Assembly (NCBI GenBank): GCA_964561495.1 | Contig: CAZLPW010000025.1 | Coordinates: forward strand, 1-23,355 | DNA: 23,355 nt | Source of the DNA: CAZLPW01 sp964561495 | GTDB lineage: Bacteria; Fidelibacterota; Marinisomatia; Marinisomatales; UBA1611 | Direction of reading: 5' to 3' | In this document: piece by piece, positions 1 through 8,417 of the stretch | Layout of the letters: each line of letters starts with the position of its first letter | Numbering within the stretch: position 1 is the stretch's first letter | Translations under genes and position numbers: made by a program | Notes under the pieces: model-generated | Seen by the model: only the letters and a program-made list of their open reading frames with translations | Told to the model about the DNA's origin: nothing | The model's database searches: none

Positions 1-461
1 TTTAAAGTTCTTATTCCAATTTGGGTCAATGAAGTCGCCAGACTATTTTCCATTATTCTTGCAAATGGTGAAGCATGAGAGTATTTATTATTATCAAAAT
101 TCTCATATAGATCAGGATGAGCATCAAAATGTAAAATGGCAATCCTTGAATAAAATTTTTGATATGCCTTTAAGATTGGAAATGTAATACTGTGGTCACC
201 TCCAATTGATATGCATAAATTTTTTTTTTTTAATTCTTTCTTTATCTCTTCTTGGATTATTTGAAATTCATTTTCTTGATCTTCAAGGTTTATGCAACCT
301 AGATCAAAACAGATATTGTTTTTGCCTACATCAGTACCATTTTCTGAGAATTTATTGGTTGCATCTGAATGGAATGCATTTAGAATCTCTGAAGGTGCAA
401 GAGCAGCACCCCTTAAAAATGATGAGTTTTTATCAGTTGGAAATCCAATTATTGAAATCAT
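1..461 (-). CDS. Agmatinase/arginase-type ureohydrolase, N-terminal 153 residues (cut by window edge)
   Basis: Reading the minus strand from the ATG at 461 gives an open frame that runs off the left edge. It begins with the family's typical N-terminus (IIGFPTD, then FLRGAALAP). It carries the Mn-binding motifs GGDHSI (His90) and DAHPD (Asp113, His115, Asp117), then SHASPF (His129), where arginases have their substrate-binding histidine loop. The C-terminal metal motif (usually S-x-D-x-D-x-x-D-P) lies outside the window. The family hydrolyses guanidino or formimino compounds (agmatine, arginine, formiminoglutamate, guanidinobutyrate) in the cytoplasm; the substrate cannot be decided here. No clear Shine-Dalgarno precedes the ATG. 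The frame stays open further upstream, but ATG 461 gives the normal family N-terminus. It is divergent from the secreted protein at 666, with a 204-base shared upstream region. Confidence 0.88.
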   Translation of the reverse strand, partial: MISIIGFPTDKNSSFLRGAALAPSEILNAFHSDATNKFSENGTDVGKNNICFDLGCINLEDQENEFQIIQEEIKKELKKKNLCISIGGDHSITFPILKAYQKFYSRIAILHFDAHPDLYENFDNNKYSHASPFARIMENSLATSLTQIGIRTL

Positions 462-653
462 AAGTAGAGATTTTAGGTGAGCAAGCTTTTTTAAAAAAGG
501 GAATTTTGTCCAAAAATTAATATAAATAAGTTTAGTTATCTTTTTAATTATTAATATTATGGGTGATAGTTTTTTGAAATATTTTATAAATATCCATATT
601 TTTTTAATGAGAACTAGTTTCATTAATTTTAATTTTTACTATTTCCAATATAA

Positions 654-660
654 AAGGAGG
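654..660 (+). promoter_or_regulatory. Strong Shine-Dalgarno deciding a TTG start
   Basis: AAGGAGG lies five bases before the TTG at 666. The next residues form a clean signal peptide, so the TTG start is well supported. It shows that this genome uses both canonical Shine-Dalgarno sites and TTG starts. Confidence 0.8.
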
Positions 661-665
661 TTCTT

Positions 666-2441
666 TTGAAAAATTTAAATAAACTTTTAGCTATTTTTTT
701 TATCTCTGCAGTGTTCTCCCAGGATATTTATAAACCAAACAATTTAGATGGTAGATTAGTAACCCTAGCACCAAGGCTTGATTGGGAGGCACCACTTTTG
801 TATGAAAATAATGAGTGGCTGCTGAGTTGGACAGGTACAGTAAATACTGAAACTGGAATCGGTAACACAGGCGGTTTCCCCTCTAGTTATTTTCAGAGAT
901 ATGATTCCTCAATGCTTTCTTTGCATCATGGAAAGTACTTGGAAATGCTTTCTTTTGTTCCTAAGGCAGAGGCTGTTTTTCAGCCATTTGTTTTTGAAGT
1001 AGGGCCAGGTGATTCGCCTGACCTAATTAATTACACAAATCTAATTTTAACTGGTCCAGCATTGGGTTCAGCGAATTATACACTTAATGAATGGGGATAT
1101 GTAAATCTGTACAATCATGTGAGCTCAAATGGGACAGGAGGATCGGATTTCTCTGGGGATACAATTCCATCAACATATCAAATTCAGGATGGACCTAATG
1201 AATTATGGTTTGGGTTTAGAATATCTGATTATATCGATGGTACTTTTCCAATGGGTATTGATAATGGTCCACCCTTTGATTATTATGGTAACATGACGAA
1301 GCTTTGTTGGGATAATTTTGGTTCCTGGGATCCTGCTGATTTTGATACCTGTAATACGCTCAGTCTAATGGAAAACAACCCGCCACTTCCCTTTAACTGG
1401 GCAATAGGTTTATATGTTTCCGATCAAAATATGGTAACCAATAATTTCAATACTTTTAGTCTGGTCCAATATAGCCAAACGTTCGAAAGAAATAGTTTAA
1501 TTCACGAGAGTATGGATTTTGGCAGTGTTTGTGGAAGAAATGAAACTGGATCACAAAATAATCCCGAACAGAGTAGAACATTTTCGACTCAGAATTATTA
1601 TAATATTTATGAGAATGGTCAATTGATTTCAGAAATTGAAACATCCTTTTGGAGAATGGATTATGAATTGGAAGAGGCTGATCTTGGACAAAGAGAATTT
1701 GGGTCCTATGAATATTACGTTACGGCTGTCTATGATACCTTTGAGTCTGAACCAACTAACACAGTATTGATTGATATTTCTAACTCGCCACCATCTGACT
1801 TTAGCCTGTTAGCACCGCCCGATAGTGGGGAACTTTCCATATCTGCAGCTGATGTTCTTAATCAATTAAATTTTGTATGGAGTCCATGTAATGATGCTGA
1901 TGGTCATCAGATCATTTATAATCTGGAGCTTTGTTTAAACAGTGAAACAGGCCCTAGCTGCGTTGACACACTTTTGTCATCCAATTCATTTCAAATCCAA
2001 TACAATGAGTTCATTGTTCTAATGTCTATAGAAAACGGAGTAAGTGATATATTTTGGTCTGTATCTGCGACTGATGAGATTGATACGGTTGGTGCTTCTA
2101 ATGGCGGATTTACTTTTCAATTAGTTTGTGAATTTTTAGGTTTAACAGATGAAAAAATCCCTTCAGAGTTTAGTATCTCTTCGCCATACCCAAACCCTTT
2201 TAATCCGATAACAAATATTGATTACAATTTGCCAGAAGATTCTGTGGTAGATTTGACGATATTTGATGTTATGGGAAGAAGAGTCAAAACTCTCATCAAA
2301 AATCATAGAGCAGCAGGCTACAGTTCAATCCAGTGGGATGCTACAAATGATTTAGGTGAGTCCGTCTCTGCTGGACTTTATTTTTATACTATAGAAGCAG
2401 GTAATTTTAGACAAACAAAAAAAATGTTGTTAATGAAATAA
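666..2441 (+). CDS. Secreted Fn3-like protein with type IX (Por) C-terminal sorting domain
   Basis: A 591-residue exported protein with a signal peptide (MKNLNKLLAIFFISAVFSQ, cleavage near residue 19). A large N-terminal region (about 25-260), rich in Asn, Gly, Trp and Tyr, is not recognised. Two beta-rich segments resembling fibronectin type III follow (about 285-370, ending YEYYVTAVYDTFESEP, and about 372-490, with FVWSPCNDADGH). The last 90 residues, from YPNPFNP near 506 to KKMLLMK, form a type A sorting domain as used by type IX secretion cargo. It is expected on the cell surface or released. The start is TTG, five bases after AAGGAGG. A hairpin followed by T's lies 45 bases after the stop. 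Its ligand or enzymatic role is unknown; no catalytic motif was recognised. Confidence 0.85.
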   Translation: MKNLNKLLAIFFISAVFSQDIYKPNNLDGRLVTLAPRLDWEAPLLYENNEWLLSWTGTVNTETGIGNTGGFPSSYFQRYDSSMLSLHHGKYLEMLSFVPKAEAVFQPFVFEVGPGDSPDLINYTNLILTGPALGSANYTLNEWGYVNLYNHVSSNGTGGSDFSGDTIPSTYQIQDGPNELWFGFRISDYIDGTFPMGIDNGPPFDYYGNMTKLCWDNFGSWDPADFDTCNTLSLMENNPPLPFNWAIGLYVSDQNMVTNNFNTFSLVQYSQTFERNSLIHESMDFGSVCGRNETGSQNNPEQSRTFSTQNYYNIYENGQLISEIETSFWRMDYELEEADLGQREFGSYEYYVTAVYDTFESEPTNTVLIDISNSPPSDFSLLAPPDSGELSISAADVLNQLNFVWSPCNDADGHQIIYNLELCLNSETGPSCVDTLLSSNSFQIQYNEFIVLMSIENGVSDIFWSVSATDEIDTVGASNGGFTFQLVCEFLGLTDEKIPSEFSISSPYPNPFNPITNIDYNLPEDSVVDLTIFDVMGRRVKTLIKNHRAAGYSSIQWDATNDLGESVSAGLYFYTIEAGNFRQTKKMLLMK

Positions 2442-2484
2442 CGATCTAATTATCAGATTGTTTGGGGTTTTATTTTTTAGGTAG

Positions 2485-2525
2485 ATTTAGACAGTCTAAT
2501 TTATAAAAACAGTCTAAATTTTTTT
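2485..2525 (+). terminator. Hairpin with T tract, overlapping the next gene's start
   Basis: ATTTAGAC (2485-2492) pairs perfectly with GTCTAAAT (2512-2519) around a 19-base loop, and T's continue to 2525. This looks like an intrinsic terminator for the secreted-protein gene, though AT-rich and with a large loop. The TTG start of the SMR transporter (2524) sits in its T tract, so the element could instead control that gene. Confidence 0.5.
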
Positions 2526-2844
2526 GATAGCTTATTATTACTTACTCGGAGCGATTTTATTTGAGGTTACAGGAACGATGTTGCTTCCTTTATCAAAAAA
2601 TTTTTCTAAACCACTACCAAGTATTGGGTTAACGATTTCATATATAACCTCATTTTATTTTTTAACCTATGCTATAAAAGAGATACCGATCGCTATTGCT
2701 TATGCAAGCTGGGGTGGACTTGGAATATTTTTAATTACTTTATTGGGATATATTTTTTATGGTCAGTCATTGCAGTGGCAGTCTGCTGTGGGCCTTGTTT
2801 TTATAGCCGCAGGTGTTGCAATTGTAAATATTTATAAAACTTAG
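2524..2844 (+). CDS. Small multidrug resistance (SMR/EmrE-type) transporter
   Basis: A 106-residue, four-helix inner-membrane protein of the SMR family, which exchanges protons for cationic drugs, quaternary ammonium compounds or guanidinium. Aligned from the TTG start, the key EmrE positions fall at identical numbers: Glu14 (GAILFEV, the essential proton/substrate carboxylate), Tyr40, Tyr60 and Trp63 (AYASWGGLGI). The position of EmrE Lys22 is proline here. Length matches the family (about 105-110). An in-frame TAA at 2515 leaves only ATT 2518, TTG 2524 or ATA 2527 as starts, and TTG gives the exact family register. There is no Shine-Dalgarno, and the start lies in the T tract of a hairpin. 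Whether it exports drugs (Qac type) or guanidinium (Gdx type) is not settled; the neighbours give no hint. Confidence 0.9.
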   Translation: MIAYYYLLGAILFEVTGTMLLPLSKNFSKPLPSIGLTISYITSFYFLTYAIKEIPIAIAYASWGGLGIFLITLLGYIFYGQSLQWQSAVGLVFIAAGVAIVNIYKT

Positions 2845-2848
2845 ATTT

Positions 2849-2883
2849 AATAATCTTATGAAAAATGTAACTGATTATTGTTT
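2849..2883 (+). terminator. Possible weak terminator after the SMR gene
   Basis: AATAATC (2849-2855) pairs with GATTATT (2873-2879), followed by GTTTT. The stem has only one G-C pair, so this is a weak candidate. It sits between the SMR stop and the Shine-Dalgarno of the next gene. Confidence 0.25.
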
Positions 2884-2901
2884 TAATAAGGAGATTTAAT
2901 T

Positions 2902-4731
2902 ATGAATAAAAAAATATTATTTTTCTTTTCAATATTGTTTATGATCTTTGTTTCTAACTGTGAAACAGCTAGCGAAAAGACAAAAAATAATACTACCGAG
3001 ATTAAAGCTGAGTCAGAAAAATTAAATAAATATTTTGAAGATAGATTCAAAGACTATTTAGATAGGAATCCAATGTTCCAAACGAGGCTTGGAATAAAAA
3101 AAGATTATGATAAACTAGATGATATTTCACCAGAAAGAGAGAAATTTGAACTTGAAGAAGCAAAAACATCTTTAAAATGGTTAAGTGATTCTGTTAAAAC
3201 TGGACTACTAGATAAAACCACCAAGCTGAGTTATCACCTTTACAAACAAAGGCTTGAAAACCAGATAGCTGATTTTAAGTTTAGACTCTACAACTATCCG
3301 ATTAATCAAATGTTTGGTATGCAATCTGGAGTTCCAGCCTTTATGATTAATATGCACAAAGTGTCAACTAAGGATGACGCGGAAGCATATATATCAAGAT
3401 TAAATAAGATTGAACCACTATTTGAGCAGTTAGAGAAAAACTTAAAAGAAAGACAAGAAGCGGGCATTGTTCCACCTAGATTCGTTTTTGACCATGTTCT
3501 AGATGATTCAAAAAATGTAATAACAGGCTACCCTTTTAATGGTAAAGACTCTTGTGCATTATTTAAAGATATATTCATTAAAATACAAAAATTGAATTTG
3601 TCTGAATCTGAAAAAAGTAATCTTGTGGATCAGGCCAAAGTTGCGATTCTTAATTCTGTTCAACCCGCTTACAATAGTTTAATCGATCTTTTAAAAGAAA
3701 TGGCATTAAGTACAAACGAAGAAGATGGAGTCTGGAGATGGAAAAATGGAGCCGAGTTTTATTATAATGTTCTTAAGCGGACTACGACTACTGATATGAC
3801 AGCAGAGCAGATCCATCAACTTGGCTTGAATGAGGTAGATCGTATCCATAAGGAAATGATAAAGATTAAAGATCAGCTTGGTTTTAACGGGAATCTCCAA
3901 GATTTTTTTAAAGAATTAAAAGAAAATGACAAATTCTATTATCCTGAGACTAAAGAGGGGCGAGAGGCTTATCTTAAAGAAGCCGCTACTATAGTCGAAA
4001 GATTTAAACTCAGGCTTGATGAACTTTTTATTACAAAACCTAAAGCTGATATGGTTGTAAAGCGAGTTGAAAAGTTTCGAGAAAAATCTGCTGGGAAAGC
4101 TTTTTATCAGAGACCAGCACCAGATGGTTCCCGGCCAGGTACCTATTACGCAAATCTATATAGTATGAGAATGATGCCTATCTATCAGATGGAAGCCCTA
4201 GCCTTTCACGAAGGGATTCCTGGCCATCATATGCAATTAGCAATTGCACAAGAGCTAGAGAATATCCCAAAGTTTAGGAAATATAATGGTTATACAGCTT
4301 ACTCAGAAGGTTGGGGACTTTACTCTGAATATCTTCCAAAAGAGCTTGGCTTTTATTCTGATCCCTACTCTGATTTTGGTAGATTAGCTATGGAACTATG
4401 GAGATCATGCCGATTGGTTGTTGACACTGGAATACATAGTAAAAAATGGACAAGGCAGGATGGTATAGACTATTACACACAAAACACTCCAAATGATTTA
4501 TTGGATTGTGTTAAAATGGTTGAGCGTCATATTGTGATGCCTTCTCAAGCGACGGCCTATAAAGTTGGAATGAATAAAATAATAGAGTTGAGGAAAAAAG
4601 CAGAAAATAAATTAGGGAATAAATTTGATATAAGAGACTTTCACGAGGTTATTTTAACCAACGGAGCGGTTCCTCTAAATATACTAGAAGAGCATATTGA
4701 TGAAATGATAAATAAGATGCTTCTTAATTAA
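2902..4731 (+). CDS. DUF885-family metallopeptidase-like lipoprotein
   Basis: A 609-residue protein of the DUF885 family (HExxPGHH zinc-peptidase-like proteins, usually exported). The signal sequence ends in a lipobox-like VSNC (Cys20; Asn at -1 is unusual), suggesting lipid attachment. The zinc motif HEGIPGHH is at residues 436-443, and SEGWGLYSE at 468-476 supplies the likely third ligand (Glu469), so the active site looks complete. The C-terminal PSQATAYKVGM segment (about 550) is also typical of the family. Full length is as expected. The ATG is preceded by AAGGAG at 2888-2893. It likely cleaves peptides in the periplasm or at the outer membrane; the substrate is unknown. Confidence 0.9.
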   Translation: MNKKILFFFSILFMIFVSNCETASEKTKNNTTEIKAESEKLNKYFEDRFKDYLDRNPMFQTRLGIKKDYDKLDDISPEREKFELEEAKTSLKWLSDSVKTGLLDKTTKLSYHLYKQRLENQIADFKFRLYNYPINQMFGMQSGVPAFMINMHKVSTKDDAEAYISRLNKIEPLFEQLEKNLKERQEAGIVPPRFVFDHVLDDSKNVITGYPFNGKDSCALFKDIFIKIQKLNLSESEKSNLVDQAKVAILNSVQPAYNSLIDLLKEMALSTNEEDGVWRWKNGAEFYYNVLKRTTTTDMTAEQIHQLGLNEVDRIHKEMIKIKDQLGFNGNLQDFFKELKENDKFYYPETKEGREAYLKEAATIVERFKLRLDELFITKPKADMVVKRVEKFREKSAGKAFYQRPAPDGSRPGTYYANLYSMRMMPIYQMEALAFHEGIPGHHMQLAIAQELENIPKFRKYNGYTAYSEGWGLYSEYLPKELGFYSDPYSDFGRLAMELWRSCRLVVDTGIHSKKWTRQDGIDYYTQNTPNDLLDCVKMVERHIVMPSQATAYKVGMNKIIELRKKAENKLGNKFDIRDFHEVILTNGAVPLNILEEHIDEMINKMLLN

Positions 4732-4735
4732 TACA

Positions 4736-4762
4736 AAAAAAGAAGGTGAGGTAAACTTTTTT
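4736..4762. terminator. Weak bidirectional terminator between convergent genes
   Basis: AAAAAAG (4736-4742) pairs with CTTTTTT (4756-4762) over a 13-base loop. A T tract would be read from either strand. It sits between the convergent stops of the DUF885 and MFS genes. The stem has a single G-C pair, so confidence is limited. Confidence 0.35.
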
Positions 4763-4781
4763 ATCTAAATTAGATTTATAT

Positions 4782-6047
4782 CTATATACTTCCTTTTGGC
4801 TTAGACAAAAATTTTATCCACACTGCACATCTGAAAAAGACAGAAAATATCATAACTATGTGGATTTGGCTACTTAAAAAACTGAGATCAAAATAATCTA
4901 GAAGGTCAGTTTTCGTTAGCGCTCCTCCGAAAAGTCCTCCAGCAAATGTAGATAGTCCTCGATAAAAAACTCTTTTAGATGTTATCTTGATCATACTCTT
5001 ATTATTCATATGCTCGTAAAGCCTAGTATCCATAGCCAGTGCTCTTCCACTAAACATCAAGGATGCCAATGAGGCAAGTAAAAGTGAGATAGGGAGTCTA
5101 AATTGTTCGGGCAAATAGTAAATCAGAATCCAAAAAAATGGAAACAGGCTGATTGCCAAGCTACTTAATCTTATGGTTAGATATGACCCCAGTTGGTCAA
5201 TCTTTTTCCCCCAGTATTTTAGGCTAAAAAGTCCCATCACTTGGCTTACATTTATTAACACGGCTAACTCTATATAATTAAAGTCTAGATCCCTAAGCCA
5301 GTATATCATCATTAATGGTCCAGAAATACAAAGAGCAAATTCTGACAGGGAGTCATAGATAATAAACCTCCTTAATTTTTTAAATGGCTGATCCCTCAGG
5401 CTTATTTTTTCATTGCCTTCATCAAATAAGGTTTTTGGTGGTTCGAACTGTTTTTTTAGATAGAGGACTGAACCTGAATTTGCAATTACACCAATCAGAA
5501 ATATGATACCGAAGCCAATTATGGGGTCAGAATCATTATATGCGTTCAAGATCGTTCCTGCTATCAAAGAAGAAATAAGCATAAAGATTCTAACAATTTG
5601 TGATCGCGTACCAAAATATCTACCACGTAATCTTCCAGGTACCAGGTATCCCATCCAAGATGTCCAAGGAGACATCTGCGCCAATGCGATTGCAAAGTAA
5701 AAGCAAATAAAGATTAAAAGCAGGAAATAGCTTCCTGAGTTATACCCAATATAGAAAATAATCGGTATAGTAACTGACTGGATTAATTTTAAGGTGATTA
5801 ATAATATTTTTCTGGATTTAAATAAATTGTAAAGTCTACTTGCTAGGTTTTGAAAAACAGCTCCAAAAAATATTGGGAAGGTCATCAGTATAGAAATTTC
5901 ATAACTGCTGTATTTTAAATATTCAAAAAAAGCTCCAAAATATGTTTCAACTGTTCCATACATTACGGCCCACCATGAGCCCTCAATAGTGGAAATTTTC
6001 AAAGAGGATCTAATTTTTTTAGTTTCTCTTTTTTTAATATTATTCAT
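4782..6047 (-). CDS. Major facilitator superfamily transporter
   Basis: A 421-residue integral membrane protein with about eleven or twelve hydrophobic segments and a basic N-terminus (KKRETKK). The motif GRLRGRYFGTRS at 138-149, before a membrane helix, matches the 'VPxRxRGRYFGxR' loop of a bacterial MFS group of unassigned substrate. A second cytoplasmic motif lies around the central loop (FKKLRRFIIYDSLSEF). The substrate cannot be predicted. It is transcribed away from the CIA30 gene across a 56-base gap that must hold both promoters. The ATG lacks an obvious Shine-Dalgarno. Confidence 0.82.
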   Translation of the reverse strand: MNNIKKRETKKIRSSLKISTIEGSWWAVMYGTVETYFGAFFEYLKYSSYEISILMTFPIFFGAVFQNLASRLYNLFKSRKILLITLKLIQSVTIPIIFYIGYNSGSYFLLLIFICFYFAIALAQMSPWTSWMGYLVPGRLRGRYFGTRSQIVRIFMLISSLIAGTILNAYNDSDPIIGFGIIFLIGVIANSGSVLYLKKQFEPPKTLFDEGNEKISLRDQPFKKLRRFIIYDSLSEFALCISGPLMMIYWLRDLDFNYIELAVLINVSQVMGLFSLKYWGKKIDQLGSYLTIRLSSLAISLFPFFWILIYYLPEQFRLPISLLLASLASLMFSGRALAMDTRLYEHMNNKSMIKITSKRVFYRGLSTFAGGLFGGALTKTDLLDYFDLSFLSSQIHIVMIFSVFFRCAVWIKFLSKPKGSI

Positions 6048-6103
6048 TAAAAATAAATCTCAAATTTGGTGGTACAATTAAATAATGATATTCGTATTTA
6101 CAA

Positions 6104-6649
6104 ATGAATAGATCACCGATCATAATTTTTTATTTTATAATTTTTTTGGTGAATAATATTAGCGCAAAAATCTTATACGATTTTAATAAGGAAGATCGTT
6201 TTAAGGGTTGGAGTGTGGTTGATGATGTAGTAATGGGAGGTGTGTCATCTGGTTCTTTAGCATTGGATGAGGATGGCAATGGGGTGTTTTATGGTTACGT
6301 TTCTCTTAGAAACTATGGCGGTTTCAGTTCAGTTAGGTGTGATATTAAAAAAATAGATATTAGCGATTTCAGTTTTCTTGTTCTTAAGGTCAGAGGTGAT
6401 AATAGATACTATCAGTTTAGAATCAGGTCTAGCTACTATGACCGTCATGTTTATGTTAAGGAATTTTATGCTAAAAGTGATTGGCAGGAAATAAAGATAC
6501 CTCTTAATTCTATGATACCCCAGTTTAGGGGGATGAAGCTAAATATGGAAAATTTTAGTGGGAAATCGATCGTTGAGTTTGGAATTTTAATTGGAAACAA
6601 GGTAGAAGAAGATTTTGTATTGTTGATTGATACTATCTATTTACAATAA
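6104..6649 (+). CDS. Secreted CIA30-domain protein
   Basis: A 181-residue protein with an N-terminal hydrophobic signal segment (residues 5-21) and a CIA30-type beta-sandwich covering the rest: YDFNKEDRFKGWSVVDDVVMGGVSSG at the start, the YGGFSSVR strand, a YQFRIR core and the DWQEIKIPL segment. CIA30 proteins are named for a mitochondrial complex I assembly factor. Bacterial exported versions resemble carbohydrate-binding modules and have no assigned reaction. No catalytic residues were recognised. The ATG at 6104 has no Shine-Dalgarno, possibly a leaderless message given the 56-base divergent promoter. A Nudix gene follows after 39 bases, probably co-transcribed. Confidence 0.85.
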   Translation: MNRSPIIIFYFIIFLVNNISAKILYDFNKEDRFKGWSVVDDVVMGGVSSGSLALDEDGNGVFYGYVSLRNYGGFSSVRCDIKKIDISDFSFLVLKVRGDNRYYQFRIRSSYYDRHVYVKEFYAKSDWQEIKIPLNSMIPQFRGMKLNMENFSGKSIVEFGILIGNKVEEDFVLLIDTIYLQ

Positions 6650-6688
6650 TAAATGTTTAGTAAGGTATTATAGGGATCCTACTGATTG

Positions 6689-7078
6689 ATGATTTCAGTA
6701 TTGGCAGGTATTTTAAGAAAAAATAATAAAATTTTGATCGGGCGAAGAGCTCCTCATGAGAAAGCGCCTGGTCTTTGGGAGTTTCCAGGTGGAAAAATGG
6801 AGGACAACGAGACCCCTGAAGAGTGTTTAAAAAGAGAGCTGAAAGAAGAGCTGGGTATTGAGGCTGATATTGGAGCTCTTTTTACTGAATATATATACAG
6901 ATATCCACACGTAACATATAAGCTATATTTTTATTATGTTGATAATTTTTCAGGAAATCTAGAATACAATGCTCACGATAGGTTAGAATGGATTGGGACA
7001 GATCAATTTAAAGACTATGATTTTCTACCTGGCGATCAGCCTGTTTTAAAGCTATTAAGCAGCCATATTACTAGATAA
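6689..7078 (+). CDS. Nudix hydrolase, MutT-like
   Basis: A 129-residue cytoplasmic Nudix protein. The 23-residue Nudix box is perfect, running from the G of GKMEDN through REL-KEE to LGI, giving the Mg-binding glutamates. Its small size, the ILIGRRAPHEKAPGLWEFPGGK N-terminus and the C-terminal LEWIGTDQFKDYDFLPGD resemble MutT-type (d)NTP pyrophosphatases that clear 8-oxo-dGTP. The exact substrate is an inference. A TTG stands just before the ATG (6686); ATG 6689 is preferred. AGGGA at 6672 is rather distant for a Shine-Dalgarno. Confidence 0.9.
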   Translation: MISVLAGILRKNNKILIGRRAPHEKAPGLWEFPGGKMEDNETPEECLKRELKEELGIEADIGALFTEYIYRYPHVTYKLYFYYVDNFSGNLEYNAHDRLEWIGTDQFKDYDFLPGDQPVLKLLSSHITR

Positions 7079-7085
7079 AATAAGG

Positions 7086-7283
7086 TCACATTGAATAATA
7101 CTTTGTGCGTATAAATGAGAAAGGCTTATAAGGTTTTTCTGTAAATGAATTTCCAACAATAGCACTATAGATCCAGTTCGTAAGCAGAAAGGCAATTAAA
7201 AAAGGGAGCACCAGTTCAATTAATAATGAAAAAATTGCCAGAGTGAATAGTAAGGTTAATGGAAATAAAGTGGCATTGCTCAA
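7086..7283 (-). CDS. Possible small single-span membrane protein
   Basis: A 65-codon minus-strand frame filling the space between the Nudix and GNAT genes. Residues 5-45 are strongly hydrophobic, followed by a polar, basic tail (NSFTEKPYKPFSFIRTKYYSM), which is a plausible membrane-anchored microprotein. The only start is TTG 7283, with no Shine-Dalgarno and no recognised family. AT-rich DNA easily yields hydrophobic frames, so this may be spurious. If it is not a gene, 7079-7326 holds nothing else that I recognise. Confidence 0.3.
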   Translation of the reverse strand: MSNATLFPLTLLFTLAIFSLLIELVLPFLIAFLLTNWIYSAIVGNSFTEKPYKPFSFIRTKYYSM

Positions 7284-7326
7284 TAGTGGGCTTTTTTGTT
7301 TTTATCTTAAAAGAGTAGATTGTATT

Positions 7327-7821
7327 ATGAATTATATTATAGTTGATGTTAAAAGAAAAGATTTAGACTTTGTTTTATCGTTAAATCAAAAATTTTTACC
7401 TGCTGTAGGGGACTGCGATCTGAATGTGATGGAACATTTTTTAAGGATCTCTTCTTATTTTAAAATAATAAAGGTTGAAAAAACCCCTGTTGGTTTCATG
7501 ATAGGTTTATTACCTGGAAAAGATTATGGAAGTGAGAACTACAAATGGTTTAGTGTCAGGTATAAATCCTTTGTTTATGTAGATAGAATTGTAATTGGTA
7601 AAGAAAATCAAAACAAAGGTCTCGGGGGAGTTTTTTACGATGACCTAAAAGATACTATGAAATTTAAGGCGAGTATAATTACTTGTGAGATAAATATTAG
7701 ACCCTATAATCAACAGTCAATTGATTTTCACAGAAACTATGGATTCGAACAGGTCGGTATGCAACACACTGAGAACAATAAGAAGACAGTCTCTTACATG
7801 GTGTATAATATTGAAAAATAG
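7327..7821 (+). CDS. GNAT-family N-acetyltransferase
   Basis: A 164-residue acetyltransferase using acetyl-CoA. Motif A is visible as RIVIGKENQNKGLGGVFYDDL (about residues 86-106; Q-N-K-G-L-G is the pyrophosphate loop). Downstream CEINIRPYNQQSIDFHRNYGFEQVG is the classic N-x-x-S-x-x-F-(H/Y)-x-x-x-GF ending of the fold. The frame is open 28 codons further up to an ATG at 7243. The ATG at 7327 places the fold start (YIIVDVKRKDLDFV) right after the methionine, as usual for the family, and avoids the opposing frame. The substrate is unknown. An SRPBCC-like gene follows 26 bases later, probably in the same operon. Confidence 0.85.
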   Translation: MNYIIVDVKRKDLDFVLSLNQKFLPAVGDCDLNVMEHFLRISSYFKIIKVEKTPVGFMIGLLPGKDYGSENYKWFSVRYKSFVYVDRIVIGKENQNKGLGGVFYDDLKDTMKFKASIITCEINIRPYNQQSIDFHRNYGFEQVGMQHTENNKKTVSYMVYNIEK

Positions 7822-7847
7822 AGTTTATAAATTAATAAAAAATAATA

Positions 7848-8345
7848 ATGATAAATTATAACTGGAGCGCAACTCGTTATGCTCTGATTGATTGTAATAT
7901 TTTAAGGCTATGGAAAATAATTACAATAGAGTCTAATCTTGAATTATTTCATCCATTTTGTAAAAATAATAGAGTAATTAAATGGTCAGGTTCGGATTCT
8001 ATAGATGAGATTGAATACTTAAATGGCTCAATCTTTCAGAGGCAGTTTTGTGGTTGGATAAATGAGGTTGGTTATGATTTATATATTAATCAAATAGATA
8101 AACCACCTTCGTTTGTGACTTGGAGATTGAGTGAGAAGGGGAATCAATCTATCATCACGATTACTGTTTATCCTTATCTTTTTAATAGAGGATATAAAAT
8201 TATAAACTTTATCCCATTTTATTTGGTTGTTAGACCTTTATTAAGTAATTATCTTGATTCAGTAGTTGGTGGGTTAAAACTATATGCAGAAACAGAAATG
8301 GAGGTCAAGAAAAATTATTTTGGAAAACATTTATGGTTTTCATAA
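7848..8345 (+). CDS. SRPBCC/START-like protein
   Basis: A 165-residue protein with the layout of small polyketide-cyclase/START-like (SRPBCC) ligand-binding proteins: an N-terminal strand-helix with LWKIITIESNLELFHPFC, then alternating strands (RVIKWSGSDSIDEIEYLNG, FVTWRLSEKGNQSIITITVYPY), then a long hydrophobic C-terminal helix region. The assignment rests on pattern and not on a unique motif. These proteins bind hydrophobic molecules; the ligand is unknown. A second protein of similar plan lies at 10092, so the pair brackets the selenoprotein-cupin unit. Confidence 0.6.
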   Translation: MINYNWSATRYALIDCNILRLWKIITIESNLELFHPFCKNNRVIKWSGSDSIDEIEYLNGSIFQRQFCGWINEVGYDLYINQIDKPPSFVTWRLSEKGNQSIITITVYPYLFNRGYKIINFIPFYLVVRPLLSNYLDSVVGGLKLYAETEMEVKKNYFGKHLWFS

Positions 8346-8417
8346 TTAGATCCTAATAAAATTTTAGAATTGATTAATCAGTTTGAATGTCAATTTAATT
8401 ATTAGTTAGGTTAGACC

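Noticed and set aside
206..480. Two overlapping plus-strand open frames
   Set aside because: They are antisense to the ureohydrolase, which has clear metal-binding motifs on the minus strand.
5430..5460. GGTTCGAA string resembling a tRNA T-loop
   Set aside because: It lies inside the MFS coding frame, with no acceptor, D or anticodon stems around it.
7243..7326. N-terminal extension of the GNAT protein from ATG 7243
   Set aside because: The extra 28 residues precede the normal start of the fold and lack a ribosome site; ATG 7327 fits the family.
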